A stretch of DNA of 64,000 bases from Lutjanus erythropterus (GCA_020091685.1 CM034607.1:1370944-1434943); one strand, 5' to 3'; shown: positions 1 to 12,761, counted from the first letter of the stretch. The notes: generated by a model not told the origin, from the letters alone. A program made the numbers and translations.

Positions 1-700
1 ATCAGTTAAAAGCCACCATTTTTAATACACCATGTTTTGCCACTCAAATAGTGGCTGGGTTCTTTATTTGAACCAGGCTTGTATTAGAGATAGCCCTTTA
101 TGTCTATTTCCCTATGTTTGACAAGTATTACTGATCATATATCTCATAATTAAGTACAAGGCCTCCTTACTTTCTGATCTGCTCCTGTTTGCCCTGTTAT
201 TTTATTTTAATTTTTACTGCATTAAGGTGTTAAAACAAACTCAACACTTTCTGTATCCATTTCAGATTAAAAGCCCTCTAGCATTTCAGTGGGCAGAATA
301 CCTGTTTTTCTTATCAAGGCCTTTATTGTGAAACATTTGCAGGAACGTGTTGTGGAAAATTCAATGCCTCAAATCAACTTGTATGTTACTACCAAATATA
401 GTTTGGCTGGGAAATTAACACAAATACAGTACATCCACCATGACTGAAATCAGACAATGACATGAGTAATCCAGGATAACGTTTTGAAAATGGCATGATT
501 ATTAATGTAATGGACATGCACACTGTGCTAAACTGGCATTCAAATTATATAAAAGGCACTGGGAGTCTATTAACTGTTTTTTCCCCTTGGCCTGTATTTG
601 GGACCAGCCTTTATTTGAGGAAATATGGTAGTTCCATCATATCATTGAATCTCCATGTTGAACTACCTTCAGCTCATGTTTTCTTTGCTTTGTCTGTAAG
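1..700 (+). other. ankmy2 intron
   Basis: AT-rich sequence with no convincing exon. The short reading frame at 495-704 has no family resemblance and runs into the acceptor of the MYND exon. The gene upstream of this point is outside the window. Confidence 0.7.
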
Positions 701-1671
701 GTGACTTACTGCAGCTTGACATGTCAAAAACTGCACTGGTTCACCCATAAACGGATGTGCAGGTCTCTGCAGGAGCAGGATGCTGACCTGGAGAAAGACA
801 CGCCAAGGTTGAAAGAACTGAAAGGTGCTCATCTATTATTTGTGCTCTACTGTTATATACCACGCACTTGTGGGCCACAAAAATTGTTCATGCAATTCAT
901 ACAATATTGGCTTTATTCAACTTTTAAATCCAGCAATTCAGTTTAGACAAGAAACCTTAAAATATTCCACATCTTTCATACATTATATGTATTATACTTA
1001 ACTTTAAAATCCATCAAACCAATTTAGCATCAGCTTTTCAACATTCAGCATTCACAATATTTCTTCAGAAGTTGCATCTCTAGTTTTATATAAATATTGA
1101 AGCCATTTCAGCTGTTGCACTGTAACGTAGATGTCAGTATAACTGTACACACATGTCATCCTTATACATTAACACAGATTCTTAATAGCAATGCATTGAG
1201 GAACAAAGGTATATTTCATATAGTATTTTAACAATTCAGGCTTTTTCTTGTTATAGAAACTACTACTTTATTTTCAGAGTAGTAAAACTTCTCATCGTCC
1301 TCCTCTTGCATGATTGGTCTTTCTGCTCTCTAGTGCTGGTAATGTGCTAGTTGGAGGGGTAATGAAATTTTTTAGTGTCCTGTTTTATTTGACTCATAGC
1401 AGTGGCCAGTTAAACCCTAAACCACTGCTTTATGTCAGGCTGTCAGTGTTATTAACAGGTTAGGGTGCCCTCTTGTGTTAAACAGGTATAATTACTCTAT
1501 CTGTCCTCCTTATTAGATGATGAAAGTGACCTGGTGATGGAGACAGCCAACTTCCTGCAGGAATTGTGTCTGCGGGCGGAGGAGAAGGTGGCAGCTGCTG
1601 GAGGTTGTCCTGCAGAGCTGCTGTCTTGTCCCTCCACCTCTGCTGAGGGACCATCCTGCACCCAAGACTGA
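701..1671 (+). CDS. ankmy2: ankmy2, last two coding exons (MYND zinc finger C-half and C-terminus)
   Basis: Ankyrin-repeat and MYND-domain protein 2, an adaptor linked in mammals to ciliary trafficking of adenylyl cyclases and Hedgehog signalling (family knowledge). Two exons are visible: 701-824 (acceptor taag, donor gtgctc, phase 1) and 1517-1671 (acceptor tattag, stop TGA 1669-1671); they join in frame to 92 codons plus stop. The first exon opens with VTYCSLTCQKLHWFTHKRMC, the second half of a MYND finger with its last four zinc ligands (C, C, H, C). The first half, the ankyrin repeats and the start lie left of the window. The tail after the finger is acidic then Ala/Ser-rich, and shorter than I recall for mammals. 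A paralogue (ankmy2a or b) cannot be assigned. Sostdc1 lies about 15 kb downstream, facing it; linkage of the two genes in mammals supports the call. Confidence 0.9.
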
Positions 1672-2140
1672 GGTGTGACAACCAGCACAAGGTCCTGAAT
1701 GATGCTGATCTTTTTGTGAATCTTCACGAAAGTTACATATGAAGACACGTGGCTGCACAGAAACCACGTCAGCGGGGTCCATCACACCAGGCCATGTAGA
1801 TTTAGCTAATGATAGAAGATAGAAAACTGCTCCAGGTAACTTATCACTCTGGCAACTGCTAAATGTAGAGGGATTAAGATTTTTTAAAAATAAGAAACGC
1901 TGTAAATTGATGCCAGCAAATACCCTGGTTAGTCCGGTGAGAGTGGCATAAAATTAAGTCTAATGTTGCAGCTTTCTCTGGGTGGAAAAGTTGCTTATGA
2001 CTGGTAAGGAGACAGTTTGGACATGTCTAAACTGAACTCAACAACTTGATTCATCTCAAATATTAAGGTGACAGCTTTTGGCCCAATGATCATTCTGGAG
2101 AGCTGGATATGTTGTGCTATAATAAAGTAAAATTGTTTGT
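1672..2140 (+). other. ankmy2 3' UTR with candidate polyadenylation signal
   Basis: Downstream of the stop there is no further open frame. AATAAA at 2121-2126 is followed within about 10 bases by a T/GT-rich tract, the layout of a cleavage site. Later AATAAA hexamers at 2300-2305 and 3717-3722 could serve as alternative ends. Confidence 0.5.
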
Positions 2141-2468
2141 TTTTTTGTTTTTTTAAAAAAAACAAACAAACAAACAAAAAAAGCTCTAGCCAACCATGAT
2201 TTTCAACAGGCAAGGCTTGCGTAAAGCCAGGAACTTTTGTTCTTTCTTTTCACCTCCTCGCTTTACTGTCACTGCCTAATGAAGGCATAAAGTACCAATA
2301 ATAAAATAGGCAAGAGCTTTATTCACACTATTACCACAGAAGAACACAGAAAACTGCAAAAACCCAGATTAGAGACAACATTTATTAGTTTTCAACTTTT
2401 TGAACCATTAAATTGCCTTGGTGATATCGTCATTTTTACTGATGAGAATGAATCGTTTTTTTGCAGAG

Positions 2469-3008
2469 TTAAAGGGATAGTTCACCCAAAATTATGTACA
2501 CACCCTCATGCCCATTGAGAGTTTGGTTTATTTTCTTAGTCCACAAAACAAAAAAGCAAAAAAATTTGTTAGTCTTCAATACACTGCTGGAGTTTCACAG
2601 AAAAACAGTGTTGCAGAATCTCCCAAACAATGAAAGTGAATGGTGAGTTTTCAAACGCACAAAAGAACTAGCAAAAAAATAAAATAAAATAAAATAAAAT
2701 TCCTCTGTACTGTTTGTCTGGCATAATCCAAGTCTCCTAAAGTTCCAACATGCTGTTTGCACACCGTCACCACATACACCCCCAGTTCAGACAGTGTGCA
2801 TGTGAATGTGGCTCCAAGCTAAGAATCTACAGTGAAGATTCAGGATAAAAACATGATGTAAATAACATTTTTTTAGTCAACTTCACTTGTTGAGACTTTA
2901 AGACTCCAGCAGTGTTTTGTGGACTAAAAATCTAAACCTGATCTTCAGTCAGCATGAGGTGAGTAGATGATGATTGAATTTTCACTTTTGGGTGAACAAT
3001 CCCTTTAA
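2469..3008. mobile_element. TTAA-flanked MITE, full length (about 540 bp)
   Basis: Starts TTAAAGGGATAGTTCACCC and ends with the inverted copy GGGTGAACAATCCCTTTAA, so both ends carry the TTAA target and an imperfect TIR of about 18 bp. It is a very common fish non-autonomous DNA transposon type; TTAA targets are used by piggyBac and Kolobok families, and I cannot say which. It has no coding capacity. A second copy begins at 4167. Confidence 0.8.
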
Positions 3009-4166
3009 CACACATACAGCATGATAACAATATTAATGGTGGGACATTGGCACCAGACCATCAAATCCACAGTTTTACAAGAAGGGAACCTTGTGTGATC
3101 GATGCACATGTGACATCACAGGCAGTTTTTAAACTGTAGGTTGCCATTTTCAGCTCAGGACACACTACTCTGATTCTACGTGCAAAATATCTAGATACAG
3201 TTTATATCAGGTTGTGAACTGCAGTGCAGCCTTCATAGATGTTAACACATGTGGATTATCTACTCTGCATCCCTGAGTGTACCTGGAGAGACTTTGTTTT
3301 AATGTGGTTAGAAGACCAAGCTGAATATTGTCTCATCAAAGAAAACACACATTTCAGTTCTGTTTGTTGGATCAGACACATCTTTATATAAATGCAGACA
3401 CCACCTACAAACTGAGTGATTGTATAAAAAAAATACTTGACTGTTTCCTGCGGTTTCCTGAACTAAACTGTAAATATACAGTTGTGTCATGGATGCAGTA
3501 CATCATAATGTGAATGTAACTGTGTTCTGTGTGTGGTCTTAGAGAGGCTTTATTTTATGAGGTGATGTGTATCTTTTTACATAAATGTGTTTGTTGTTGT
3601 GTTGTTAAAGTATCCTCATCTATCAGTGGAACTAAACTGTGGAACTCAGGAATGTGACATTAATCCTGTAGTGGTGACTGTCACTGGGCCCATGAGCTGC
3701 CTTACCTTTCAAAAGTAATAAAGTCTGCCTTCATCAAACTGCATGATGTTATTTTTACAGCTACTTTGGCATCTAAAATATAGACACCAAAGGATTATCC
3801 TTTATTGCCTTTACAAGGAAATGAAAAACAGTGTTGGAGGGAACGTGGTAAACATACCTGCAAAGTAGTCGCTTTTTGGCATAATATACTGTTTAACTGT
3901 TTAACTAACATAACAGTAGGTAACAATAAGCTGCCAAACCAAGCAGAAGGGTGTCTTAACTTAACCTATCAAATCTTTCCCAACCTGTCTATAATGAGAA
4001 GCATGCCGGCTTGTTAGCATGTCACCCTAACATTACAACGTTAATGTTGCAGTTCAGAATCAGTATGCTGATTCAAGACTCCCAATGCATCTGAATTATT
4101 ATCCCATTTTGGCATCCAGCATTCTCATAAATTACAAAGTAAATAAATACTAATGTTTATCCTCAG
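3009..4166. other. spacer without recognised gene
   Basis: AT-rich spacer. Short open frames on both strands (3308-3513, 3805-4017) show no domain or codon signature. It may include extended ankmy2 3' UTR as far as the AATAAA at 3717. Confidence 0.5.
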
Positions 4167-4440
4167 TTAAAGAGATAGTTCAGCCAAAAATGAAAATTCA
4201 GTCATTATCTACTCACCCTCATGTCGATTGAAAGTCAGGTTTAGTTTTTTAGTCCATAAAACACTGCTGGAGTTTCACAGGAAAACAGTGTTGCAGAATC
4301 TCCCAAACAATGGAAGTGAATGATGACCAGTTTTCAAACAGAAAAAACAACAACAAGAAAATAAAAACATAAAATGCCTCCATACTGCTTGTCTGGTGTA
4401 ATCCAAGTCTCCTAAAGTCCCAACATGTTATTTACAACAT
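4167..4440. mobile_element. TTAA MITE, 3'-truncated copy
   Basis: Begins TTAAAGAGATAGTTCAGCC and shares its interior with the 2469-3008 element: the stretch around 4261-4320 matches 2580-2640 almost base for base. The right TIR is missing. A short reverse-orientation scrap of the same family lies near 43287-43345. Confidence 0.7.
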
Positions 4441-5905
4441 TAATCTGGTGTACTTTAGTATCACTCCACTTCCAACACTAGATGCCAGTGTTTTCCTTCT
4501 ATTCTGTTTAGACTCCCTCACAGTTGTGTGAGGGCACACTCAGAACTTGTGTGACTGTTTACTGAGCTTTATTGGCAACATCAAGACTGATGCTGATTGG
4601 TAGACAAAGCTTAGTCCTTTTCATAGGATGAAACAGATTATATTATGTTCCATTCAAGTCTTAATTATTTAATTTTTAAAAATTGTTAACTGGGATTCAT
4701 ATGAAGTTATAGCCTCTGATTAGAGATTAGTTTTAAACATCTATTCAAGAAGGTTTCACTCAACTTTCTTTGGCTCTACTTCAGCTTTGGAGCATCAACA
4801 ACACTTAACTGATGATCTGGTTATGAACTGTATGACGGTGTGAAGACATATCTCTACGGTGATGACAAAGGGATAAAAAAAAGAAGCGTCTTCTCAGCCT
4901 CACTTTCTCACACATGATGAACATCCTTCGGCGATGCATTAGGTTTCTACAGAGCTCTGTCTCCCTGACTGCATTGTTCTCCATGTTCCACAGCTCTGCT
5001 CCCATGGGAGCACAGTGACCCCTGTCACCATGTTCACAGGCACAAGCAGCAAGCATGGCTGCTGTCACACTGAGTGTCAATAGAATCACAACTGAAGCCC
5101 CGTCCTCCCGTTTCCACCCTATTATCCCCTCTCCCCTCGTCTGTGTGACACACTCACTCTCGGCTGCAGCGGAGCATAAAAGCTCGATCTCAAATATCCG
5201 GTTTCTGAGATGTAAAAATTAGCAAACGCTCTGTGGGATCAAATAACTTCCTTCAAGACCCCCAGGTTCTGTTTTTCTCCTCGTCCGTACCTCAATCTCG
5301 ATGATGTGATGTGACAAACACAGCTTTTTGGGGTAATTGGAGATCATTTTGAGAGCAAAAGGGAAAAAAACACTCCCCACCACTGTGTGTAATGGCATGA
5401 GCCGGACACTTTTGGAGTGGATTTATTTTCAGTGGTATCAAAGGAGAGACAAGGAGACCTGGAGTAAAGTCATTGTCAGAGAGCCCTGGGAAAGGCTTGT
5501 AAGAGGACACCTTGAGTTTTCGGCAGGATGAAGGTGGAGAGGAGGCTTTGTCTGCCTACTGTATGATTTGGATAATGGACATACACATACATCATGATGG
5601 TGAGCTCATCCACATGGCTCTGCCTGGATGGGGCTCAGTGGACAACTTCATTCTCAACACAAAACCTTAACCCAGAGCATCAAACAGTATTAAAACTCAC
5701 CCCTCCATCCTGCTGTCAGCTGATCCCTACACTCTGAACATTTAATGCATCAACATAAGGGAGTAACATCTTAATTTTCTCCTATTAGAAACACCATATT
5801 GTACTGGAAATAATTTCGAGTGATGTCTTTTTAATATTATAATTTCTGTCATTTTATGTAGATTATGTAGATTTTGCAAGGGTGCAGATTTGCTTTAATA
5901 AACTA
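4441..5905. other. spacer, slightly GC-richer patch near 5090-5560
   Basis: No gene recognised. The patch at 5095-5200 is pyrimidine-rich with a TATA-like ATAAAA at 5176, and open frames at 4805-5089 and 5337-5531 resemble nothing I know. It could be an undetected first exon or regulatory DNA; the sequence does not decide it. Confidence 0.35.
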
Positions 5906-6482
5906 AAAGGGACAGTTCACCCCTGTTGTGCTATTTATCCATCTAGATATAGTTAATAATGAATTCTGAGTTTTGGAGATATAAGCTATAGAGATGTCTG
6001 CTTTGTCTTGAATTTAATGGAACTAAATGGCACTTGGCATGGGCAGCTCAAATAAAATATTCTACAGACCTTGCTATGAGCAGTTTCGTGTAGAAACTAC
6101 TTTATTTTTATGGTAGAATCTACCAGAACTACTTTCTTTCTACAGGAGAATCTATTTGAACTACTTTCTTTCTCCTATAAAAACAGAAGTTCCTCCATGA
6201 AACTGCTCACAACAAGGTCTGTGGATTATCTTAAGTAACCAGATCAGGATTTCTGGAAAGAGACATTTCTGTAGAATTTCAGATGTTTTTTTTGTTTTTT
6301 TTTTGCTTTGAGTACCACAAGCTGAGTGCCATTTAGTCCCATGATAGTGGAGAGAAAGCAGACATCTCTATGGCCCGTGTCTCCAAAACTCTGCAACTCA
6401 CACCAGAACTATGATGGATAAACAGCACTACAGAAGAAAAGAGGAAAAATATGTATTTTTGATTTTGGTGAACTGTCCCTTC
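5906..6482. mobile_element. foldback MITE with long inverted arms
   Basis: Ends AAAGGGACAGTTCACC and the inverse GGTGAACTGTCCCTT. The inner arms are also inverted copies: 'vestibule' text at 5950-6020 (pattern atccatctagata, gagatgtctgctt) recurs inverted at 6350-6425. This is a hairpin-forming non-autonomous DNA element. A related copy sits in the sostdc1 intron at 20917-21589. Confidence 0.75.
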
Positions 6483-7384
6483 AATGTCTTATGACTGATG
6501 TTGAATTCTGGAAAATCATAGATAAACAAAGTTCTGAGCATCTTTTTCAGCCCTGAATAGTGTCTGCAGGTATTCCTTTCCATTTTATTTTCAACATGGC
6601 TGCTTAAAATATCCTCCTCCTGAGCTACACTCCTCCTCTTCTGAGCCATGATTTCAGTGTTTTTCAAGTCTTCAATTTCATTCTCAATTCAATTTCATTT
6701 ATTTTAACTCTACTTATTATCTTGCCATCATGGTTTAGCTTGTAACTAGCAGATGGATGACATATACGCACGCTACATGAGTAATCATGACTACATAGCA
6801 GGCTAATATTGAAACATTTCAGTCATCTGATGTTTTATAAATTCCATTAGAACTGTTGTAGTATTTTGATATTATTTGTTTTTAACTTATTTTATTTCTT
6901 TAAAAAATATCTGACATTCCCTTGCATACTACTAGAGGGAGCTCACGTACCACCAGCAGTCCAAGTAAAACAGTTTGAGAGTTTGATTTGAGTTTGGCCC
7001 TAAACAGTGTAACCAATATGTGAACCATGATTCTGACCCTGGTTCAGACTTTCAGATTCGAAGAGCCTCTTACTGCCTCTTACTTAGATATCAGTATTAT
7101 AACATGTCTGTTATTGCCAGTTTATTGGCCTCAATAAAGAGATAATTCTTCAAGATTCTTTCTCTCTAGCTATTTTACAAACACAGCTCCTAAATAAGAC
7201 CTGTGTACATTATCAGTGCTTTGAAGTGAAATTCAAGAACATGTTGGTGTTAATGTAGGTTTCCAGTAGGATGAGATCATCAAGGAAGCAACAAGGCTAT
7301 CAGATGCTCCTCAAGAATTCTGTATTGTCACCTGATAGCAGCAGAGGAACAAACAGCACAGCTTTTATGTTCTCCTGTCTGCAG
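6483..7384. other. spacer without recognised gene
   Basis: AT-rich, no convincing exon or complete repeat. The small open frame on the minus strand at 6428-6667 overlaps the MITE edge and is not coding-like. Confidence 0.5.
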
Positions 7385-7561
7385 GGGCTGTGTGAGTGTT
7401 ACAATAAGACGCCCCATGGATAGGAAACCCTGTATCCTTAACATGTGCTGTAATGGACCATCTCAGAGTTACCATCATCGCTCCTGTATTCACTGTTTGT
7501 TTTTTCTCATGTTGGCTGTCAGTGTTCTGTTGTTTGTTTTACAAGAGAAGAAAAAGAAAAG
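7385..7561 (+). CDS. candidate unassigned exon encoding a hydrophobic segment
   Basis: Not recognised. A 177-base stretch lies between a good acceptor (cctgtctgcag, ending 7384) and a good donor (gtgagt, 7562). One frame is open throughout; ATG codons occur at 7416 and 7443, and the in-frame TGA comes only 3 bases into the putative intron. The conceptual peptide has an N-terminal Cys/His-rich part, then about 18 hydrophobic residues (CLFFLMLAVSVLLFVL), then a Lys cluster, which reads like a membrane helix followed by a positive stop-transfer segment. It lies between ankmy2 and sostdc1 on the + strand. No partner exon was identified, and chance is a real possibility. Confidence 0.25.
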
Positions 7562-8914
7562 GTGAGTTATCATCATCACCAGCTGTTACTGTTGAGCTGC
7601 TTCTTAGTGACGAGTGATGTAATGGTTAATAAAAAGGTGTGTTCTGTCTCTAAGTGGTTAGCACAACCCTTACAACTGTCCTCATGAAGAAAAATCCTCC
7701 TGTACACAACATATTCAGAAAATCCAACCTTTAAAGCTCTAATATATAACATTCTGCATTAAAATGTGTAAAAATGCTAAACTTATGCTATATATTTTGT
7801 TGTGTATTTACATTATCCCAAGTGTTTCCAACAATATTCAAACCAAAGAAATACGTAATTTATTCAAACATAACAGTGCTTTTCCTGTTAGCCATTTCTA
7901 GCTAGGACAAGACAGGATATGTTATGTCAGAGAGCAAGGATGAAAGGAACATCACTCAGCCAGAAATCATATTCATGCATTAAAGGTATGTATTACAGTA
8001 TTATTTATCTTGTGCTTAATCACGGTTTCTGACTTCCTACGTCACTATTTGATGTATCAGACATGAGTGTTTAGTTATAGCAACAAGTAGCTAATAGGAA
8101 ATGTACAGTTACTTTGAATACATGATGGATTTCTCTGGGCTTAATCCATGTTGCAAACATTTAGGTTAATCTTGACTCAACAAAATATTTAACATTTGTC
8201 AAATGTTTTTAGACATCTTAATGCAGAAATGTTTCATATCACAGCTTTCAATACCTGTTGTGAGCTATGGCTTTGTGGAGGTATGATAGCTAGTTATTTA
8301 TACACAGGGAACTCAGTGTTCCTGTTGAACAGGTCATACGTCCTTTAATAATAGAATATGTTCCCAGTAATTAAATAATAACAACCTATAAATTATCTTT
8401 AGAGGGCTTTTCACAGCAGGGCTCGATCCAGGTACACTTGACCCCAAAGTCCACTTTGTTTGATTAGGTTGAACTCTCCGTTATAATACTCAGGCACAGC
8501 TGGATCCACTTGAAAAGGTGGTCAGTACGGTCCACATTCTTACCAAAATTGCTATTTGGATCTTGTGATTGTCAGGCTTTTCTATACTATAGCAATAACA
8601 TAAACAAATGTTGTGTAGATGATGATGCAAGTATACAATATTACACAACAATATTATTGCTGTGAAAGCTGACTGGCAGGGGACTGGGGTCATGGTACAA
8701 AGCAATCGTACCTAATTTGAAAACACCCTACATTCCTCCTAGATTATCACTCAGTAGGTTATATTTACTTTGTATTAATAGAAGAGGTACCCAGTAGTTA
8801 AAAAAAGCTACAGTACAAGTACTTTGAAAAATCCAGGATCCAGTAGCCAAATACATGTATTACTGATACACTGTTAGTACAAAAGACTTACAGCAGGCCA
8901 GATGACATATGTAG
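7562..8914. other. spacer without recognised gene
   Basis: AT-rich; a scrap at 8770-8880 resembles the 'tacttgagtaaagtac' hAT MITE seen elsewhere in the window (35335-36070, 39390-40310). Nothing else recognised. Confidence 0.45.
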
Positions 8915-9410
8915 TCCCTCCAATAAGTTCTGAGTGTGCCCTCGGTTCTCCTCCCAGTAGGATGTGCCTGGAAAACCTCCAAAGGAAGTTATCTAAGAGG
9001 CATCCTATTTAGATGTCTAAAGCACCTCTGCTGGCTCCTTTTCATGTAAAGGAGCAGAGGTCCCACTCTGAGCCTGTCTTTTGGGCTGAGCCAAGCCACA
9101 CTACAGAGGAAACTCATTTTGGCCACTTGTATTGGTGTTCTCTTTCTTTCTGTCACTACTCAAAGCTCATGACCACAGGTTGAGGATTGGAACATAGATC
9201 AGCTGCTAACTTGAAAGCTTTGGCTTCCAGCTGAACTCCCTCTATATCACAATGGTCCGGTACAACACCTGCATTACTGCTGATGCTGCACCAGTCTGCC
9301 TGTACGCTCCATTTTATGTTTTCATGAACAAGAGCCCAGGATACTTGAACTCATTTGCTTGGGGCAGCAACACACTTCCCACCTGGAGACAGTAATATCA
9401 TCATTTGCTT
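8915..9410 (-). mobile_element. degraded RTE-clade (Rex3-like) LINE fragment
   Basis: Read on the minus strand, this stretch shows decayed remains of the carboxyl part of an RTE/Rex3-type reverse transcriptase ORF, with recognisable segments of the region downstream of the catalytic core (around 9060-9240) and of the final basic tail (around 8930-9030). Frameshifts and stops break it throughout, so it is a dead 5'-truncated copy. The clade is recognised from recalled fish consensus text and was not verified by search. Confidence 0.6.
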
Positions 9411-11574
9411 TTAATGTAGCTAACTGCTACTGCTAGTAAACCATGCAGTCTCCTGGTGTTTCAGTCTCATTCCAGCTCATCACTACCAACATTTTGTCAC
9501 GCCCTGGCATCTCCCTACCTTTTTTAGCGGCTGTATGAGACACTGCTAGAAAGCCTTTTTCTCACAAGGTTAAATGGTCTCAGTTCCAGCAGGTTTGGGC
9601 ACAAAAACGTCTTGGGTAGGTTTAGGATGAGACCATGTTTAGAGTTACAAAAAGCATGTGATTTCACTGGAGTGACTTACAGCACAAAAGCCACATGACA
9701 TAAGTCACATGCATGTAATGTTATGTAACTTATAACTTTTAATAACATTTTGATTTCACATGGGACCTAGACCCTGGTCTCTTGGATGATAATCCTGTGC
9801 TTTTTCACCCCACCTCTTCCTTGTGTGGACTTTTTCCCTCTTTATACAATATTGAAAGCCCAGTGTCTCACACAGCTGCAGCTGGGTCACCTGAAAGTGC
9901 GGTGCATCTCTATCAGCTGCTAACAGGTACCATATGTGTCTATATGCTGCAGAGGGTTAGTAACAAAATGTCAGTGTTCAATGAGTTGAGAATGAGACCA
10001 AGGCTGCCTGATGAAGCTAAAAGAACCACATCATCTGCAAAAACCAAAGATGCAGTTCTGAGGTTTACAAACTGGACCCTGGCTGCAACTTGAGACCCCG
10101 TCCCTGAATATCACATACAGGGCTAGGGGCATACAAGGGGCAGCCCAGGTGAAGTCCAAACACAAGTCACAAGCTACCTGACTGCAAATTGTTTTTCCAT
10201 TTTGCTGCATTTTTGGTGTGTCTGGCTAAGTTTTGACCCATGTCCCAGCTCTAATAGTCATGGTTCACCACTGGATACTGGTATTGTGTTTTTTTTAAAT
10301 AATACCCAGCCCTAGTCCCCACCCACCCCAGCGACCCTGAAGGAGAAAGACCTGGTCCACTCTCCCATGGCGGAATCTGCTTTGCTCCTTCTGAAGCTGA
10401 GGTTCTGTAGCCTGTGTTGCAGGCTGTTACCAAATCACTCTCCTTCTCTTTTGTCTACCATATTTCTTCTATAACAGCATTATAAGTGGATCTAGTGGAG
10501 GGAAGGCGTGTGATCCCTGTGTGGCTGTAAAAACACAATCTCTTTGTCTGGTGAAGGTTTTCTGAGCGTTGTGGCTACGAGGGCGTCCTTCACTAACATC
10601 CTGGCTGAATGTGAACAGGTGTGTCTGCAGCAGAGAGATTAAACTTTCTTTCACTGTTGGAGGCTATTGAGTGCAGAACACACATGTAGACAGACACACA
10701 GCAGCAGGCACCTTTCACAGCTTCAGGCCTCAGGACACTCAACAAAATGGACCTTTGTATGATTCTATTTTGGTCTTTTTACTTAGTATGTTTGCAGAAG
10801 ATGAATTTCTGCAGCTTTTGATGTGGCTTCCACCCTCTCTTTGATGAATACAATACAAACAATTGCCTCCTCATATGATTCATAATGTAGGAAAGAGGAA
10901 GATTAACACTTAAGGTAGAGGGGCTTTATAGTGTGGCTGTAACCCAGCAGTGACACCGTATTATCTCATTATTAATTACTGCTTGTTCTGGTCTGGATGC
11001 ATGGCTCCAGTTGTGATGGCTTTTAAGAGAGCAACACTATCACTGACTCTGCTGTAATCCTCCTATTCAGTAATGTGTGAACTCTGCAGGTTGAAACGTG
11101 TTTGTTGTACTAAAAAAAAGACGATGGAAGACACCAGGGTTAGGCAGGATGTGGAGTCTCTACAGAAAAACTATTGTACATGTAATTATAGCCTGTAGGG
11201 GAAGCCCCGAAACAAGCACGGAGCTGAATGTGCTGTAAATGTGCTGCAAGTTGGCAGTCAGTGTCTTTTTGAGTGAGTAAACAACAGATTGTAGCTGGAG
11301 GAACTTGGGTCACAGAGGTCAGGGCGCTTTGACAGAAGCAGTGTCACTCACACTTTAACCACACTGTCCCAGCACCTGACTCAGGGCTTTGAACTACTGC
11401 CTCTGACCGTCTGACCAACATCTGACACAGTGAGCTCTGTTACACTGTTTATAACAGAGCAGAGGAGGTGGAACACCAGGTCTCATTGAAAGGCCTCGTC
11501 ATGGTCTATTTAAACTCAGTATCATAACAAAGTGCATAACAGACCCACCAGTCCACCATGATTGTAATCCCATA
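9411..11574. other. spacer without recognised gene
   Basis: No exon supported. The 103-residue open frame at 9782-10093 and the minus frames near 10251-10654 lack any recognisable domain. The stretch around 9600-9790 looks like a dispersed fish repeat but I could not define its ends. Confidence 0.45.
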
Positions 11575-11876
11575 TTTCAGGTGATGGTCACAGTTTCATT
11601 AGGTTAGGTAGACTTTCAAAATAAAGCTTGCTGAAAACATTTCAGGTGACAGTCACAGTTTTGTTAGGTTTAATTTTTTTGAATAAACCTTGCCGAGAAA
11701 TATTTCAGGTGATGGTCACAGTTTAGATTTTTAAAATATAACCTGCTGTGAAAAATTTCAGGTGATAGTCACTTTAGGTTAGATTTGAACTTTCAAAATA
11801 AAGCTTGCTGAGAAACATTTCAGGTAACAGTCAGTTTTGTTAGGTTTAATTTTTTTTTTTTTTTAAATAAATCTTG
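11575..11876 (+). repeat. minisatellite, about 65-bp unit, left block (about 5 units)
   Basis: Units share a core 'ttcaggtgatggtcacag', then 'ttaggtt', then 'aaaataaagcttgctgag'. Starts of successive units fall near 11576, 11640, 11702, 11757 and 11818. The array resumes at 12762 after an 877-bp interruption. Confidence 0.75.
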
Positions 11877-11880
11877 CTTA

Positions 11881-12757
11881 TGTATCAGGGGAATACTAGG
11901 ATTCAGGTACAACTGGCCAATCAGGAGAGCACCTGAGCTGAGAGGCCCATGAAGCACAGGTGTGTAAGATCACTCCTGTGCACATGCTTCCTTGGTAAGG
12001 CAAACAAACTTTGTTTTATTCAAGATTATTTGTTTGTAAGTTTAATGCAGGGGTGCAAATGCATGTAATTTATTTGTATGTATTATGTAAATATGGAATC
12101 TTTGTAGAAATGTGGGTCTGCCAACAGTTTATTCTTTCTTTTGTAAGGAGTCCAGGAATAGTGGCAGTGGTGAGGTATGAGAATGTCTCATTACTATCAA
12201 GCATTGTTTGCATGTGTGTAGACTGAGATTTAACATGTGCTCTATTAAATTCACAGGCAAAGTGCTGGTTACCATTTACAACATATCTTATATTGCTTAT
12301 TTGTATTTTGTTTGACTTTTAGTAGTTTGAGTATATTGCTAATCTAAAGTTTTATTTTGTTCTAGTGCTGCAGTTGGTGTTGGCCTTTGGTCACAGGAGC
12401 AGCTGGTGCAGTGGAGGTTCACCTGTTGATCTGTGGTGTTATCATTTTAAGGTTTGCTGTGGCACTGGTATTAGTTTGGGCGTTTTTCTTTTGAGGGTAA
12501 AGAGAAGGTTTATTTTGTTTTATAGCTTTGGTATTTATTTATTTATTTGTTTAATTTTTGGTTTCTCCACTTATAGCATACTTCAGGTGCATCAGCCTGC
12601 TGACTGGTGTGCCACCCTCCCTGCAGCGAGATATTCTCCTTGATGTTAGTGACTCTTTGTTGTGATTAAATAGCCTGTTATTGGAATTTGACCCACACTG
12701 TTGGTTTCGTTACTGAAGTTCACCTGTTTGCATTTCATAGCTTAGCTGGGTGCCACA
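11881..12757. mobile_element. probable solo LTR inserted in the minisatellite
   Basis: The interruption begins TGTATC and ends GCCACA (TG...CA termini) and is flanked by CTTA on both sides (11877-11880 and 12758-12761), a plausible 4-bp target duplication. Its length (877 bp) fits an LTR. No primer-binding site, polypurine tract or internal coding region is present, as expected for a solo LTR left by recombination. The superfamily is not assigned. The small open frames at 12011-12226 and 12365-12643 are inside it and not coding-like. Confidence 0.55.
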
Positions 12758-12761
12758 CTTA

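Noticed and set aside
9782..10093. 103-residue + strand ORF
   Set aside because: It begins in a dispersed-repeat-like stretch and shows no domain or splice sites.
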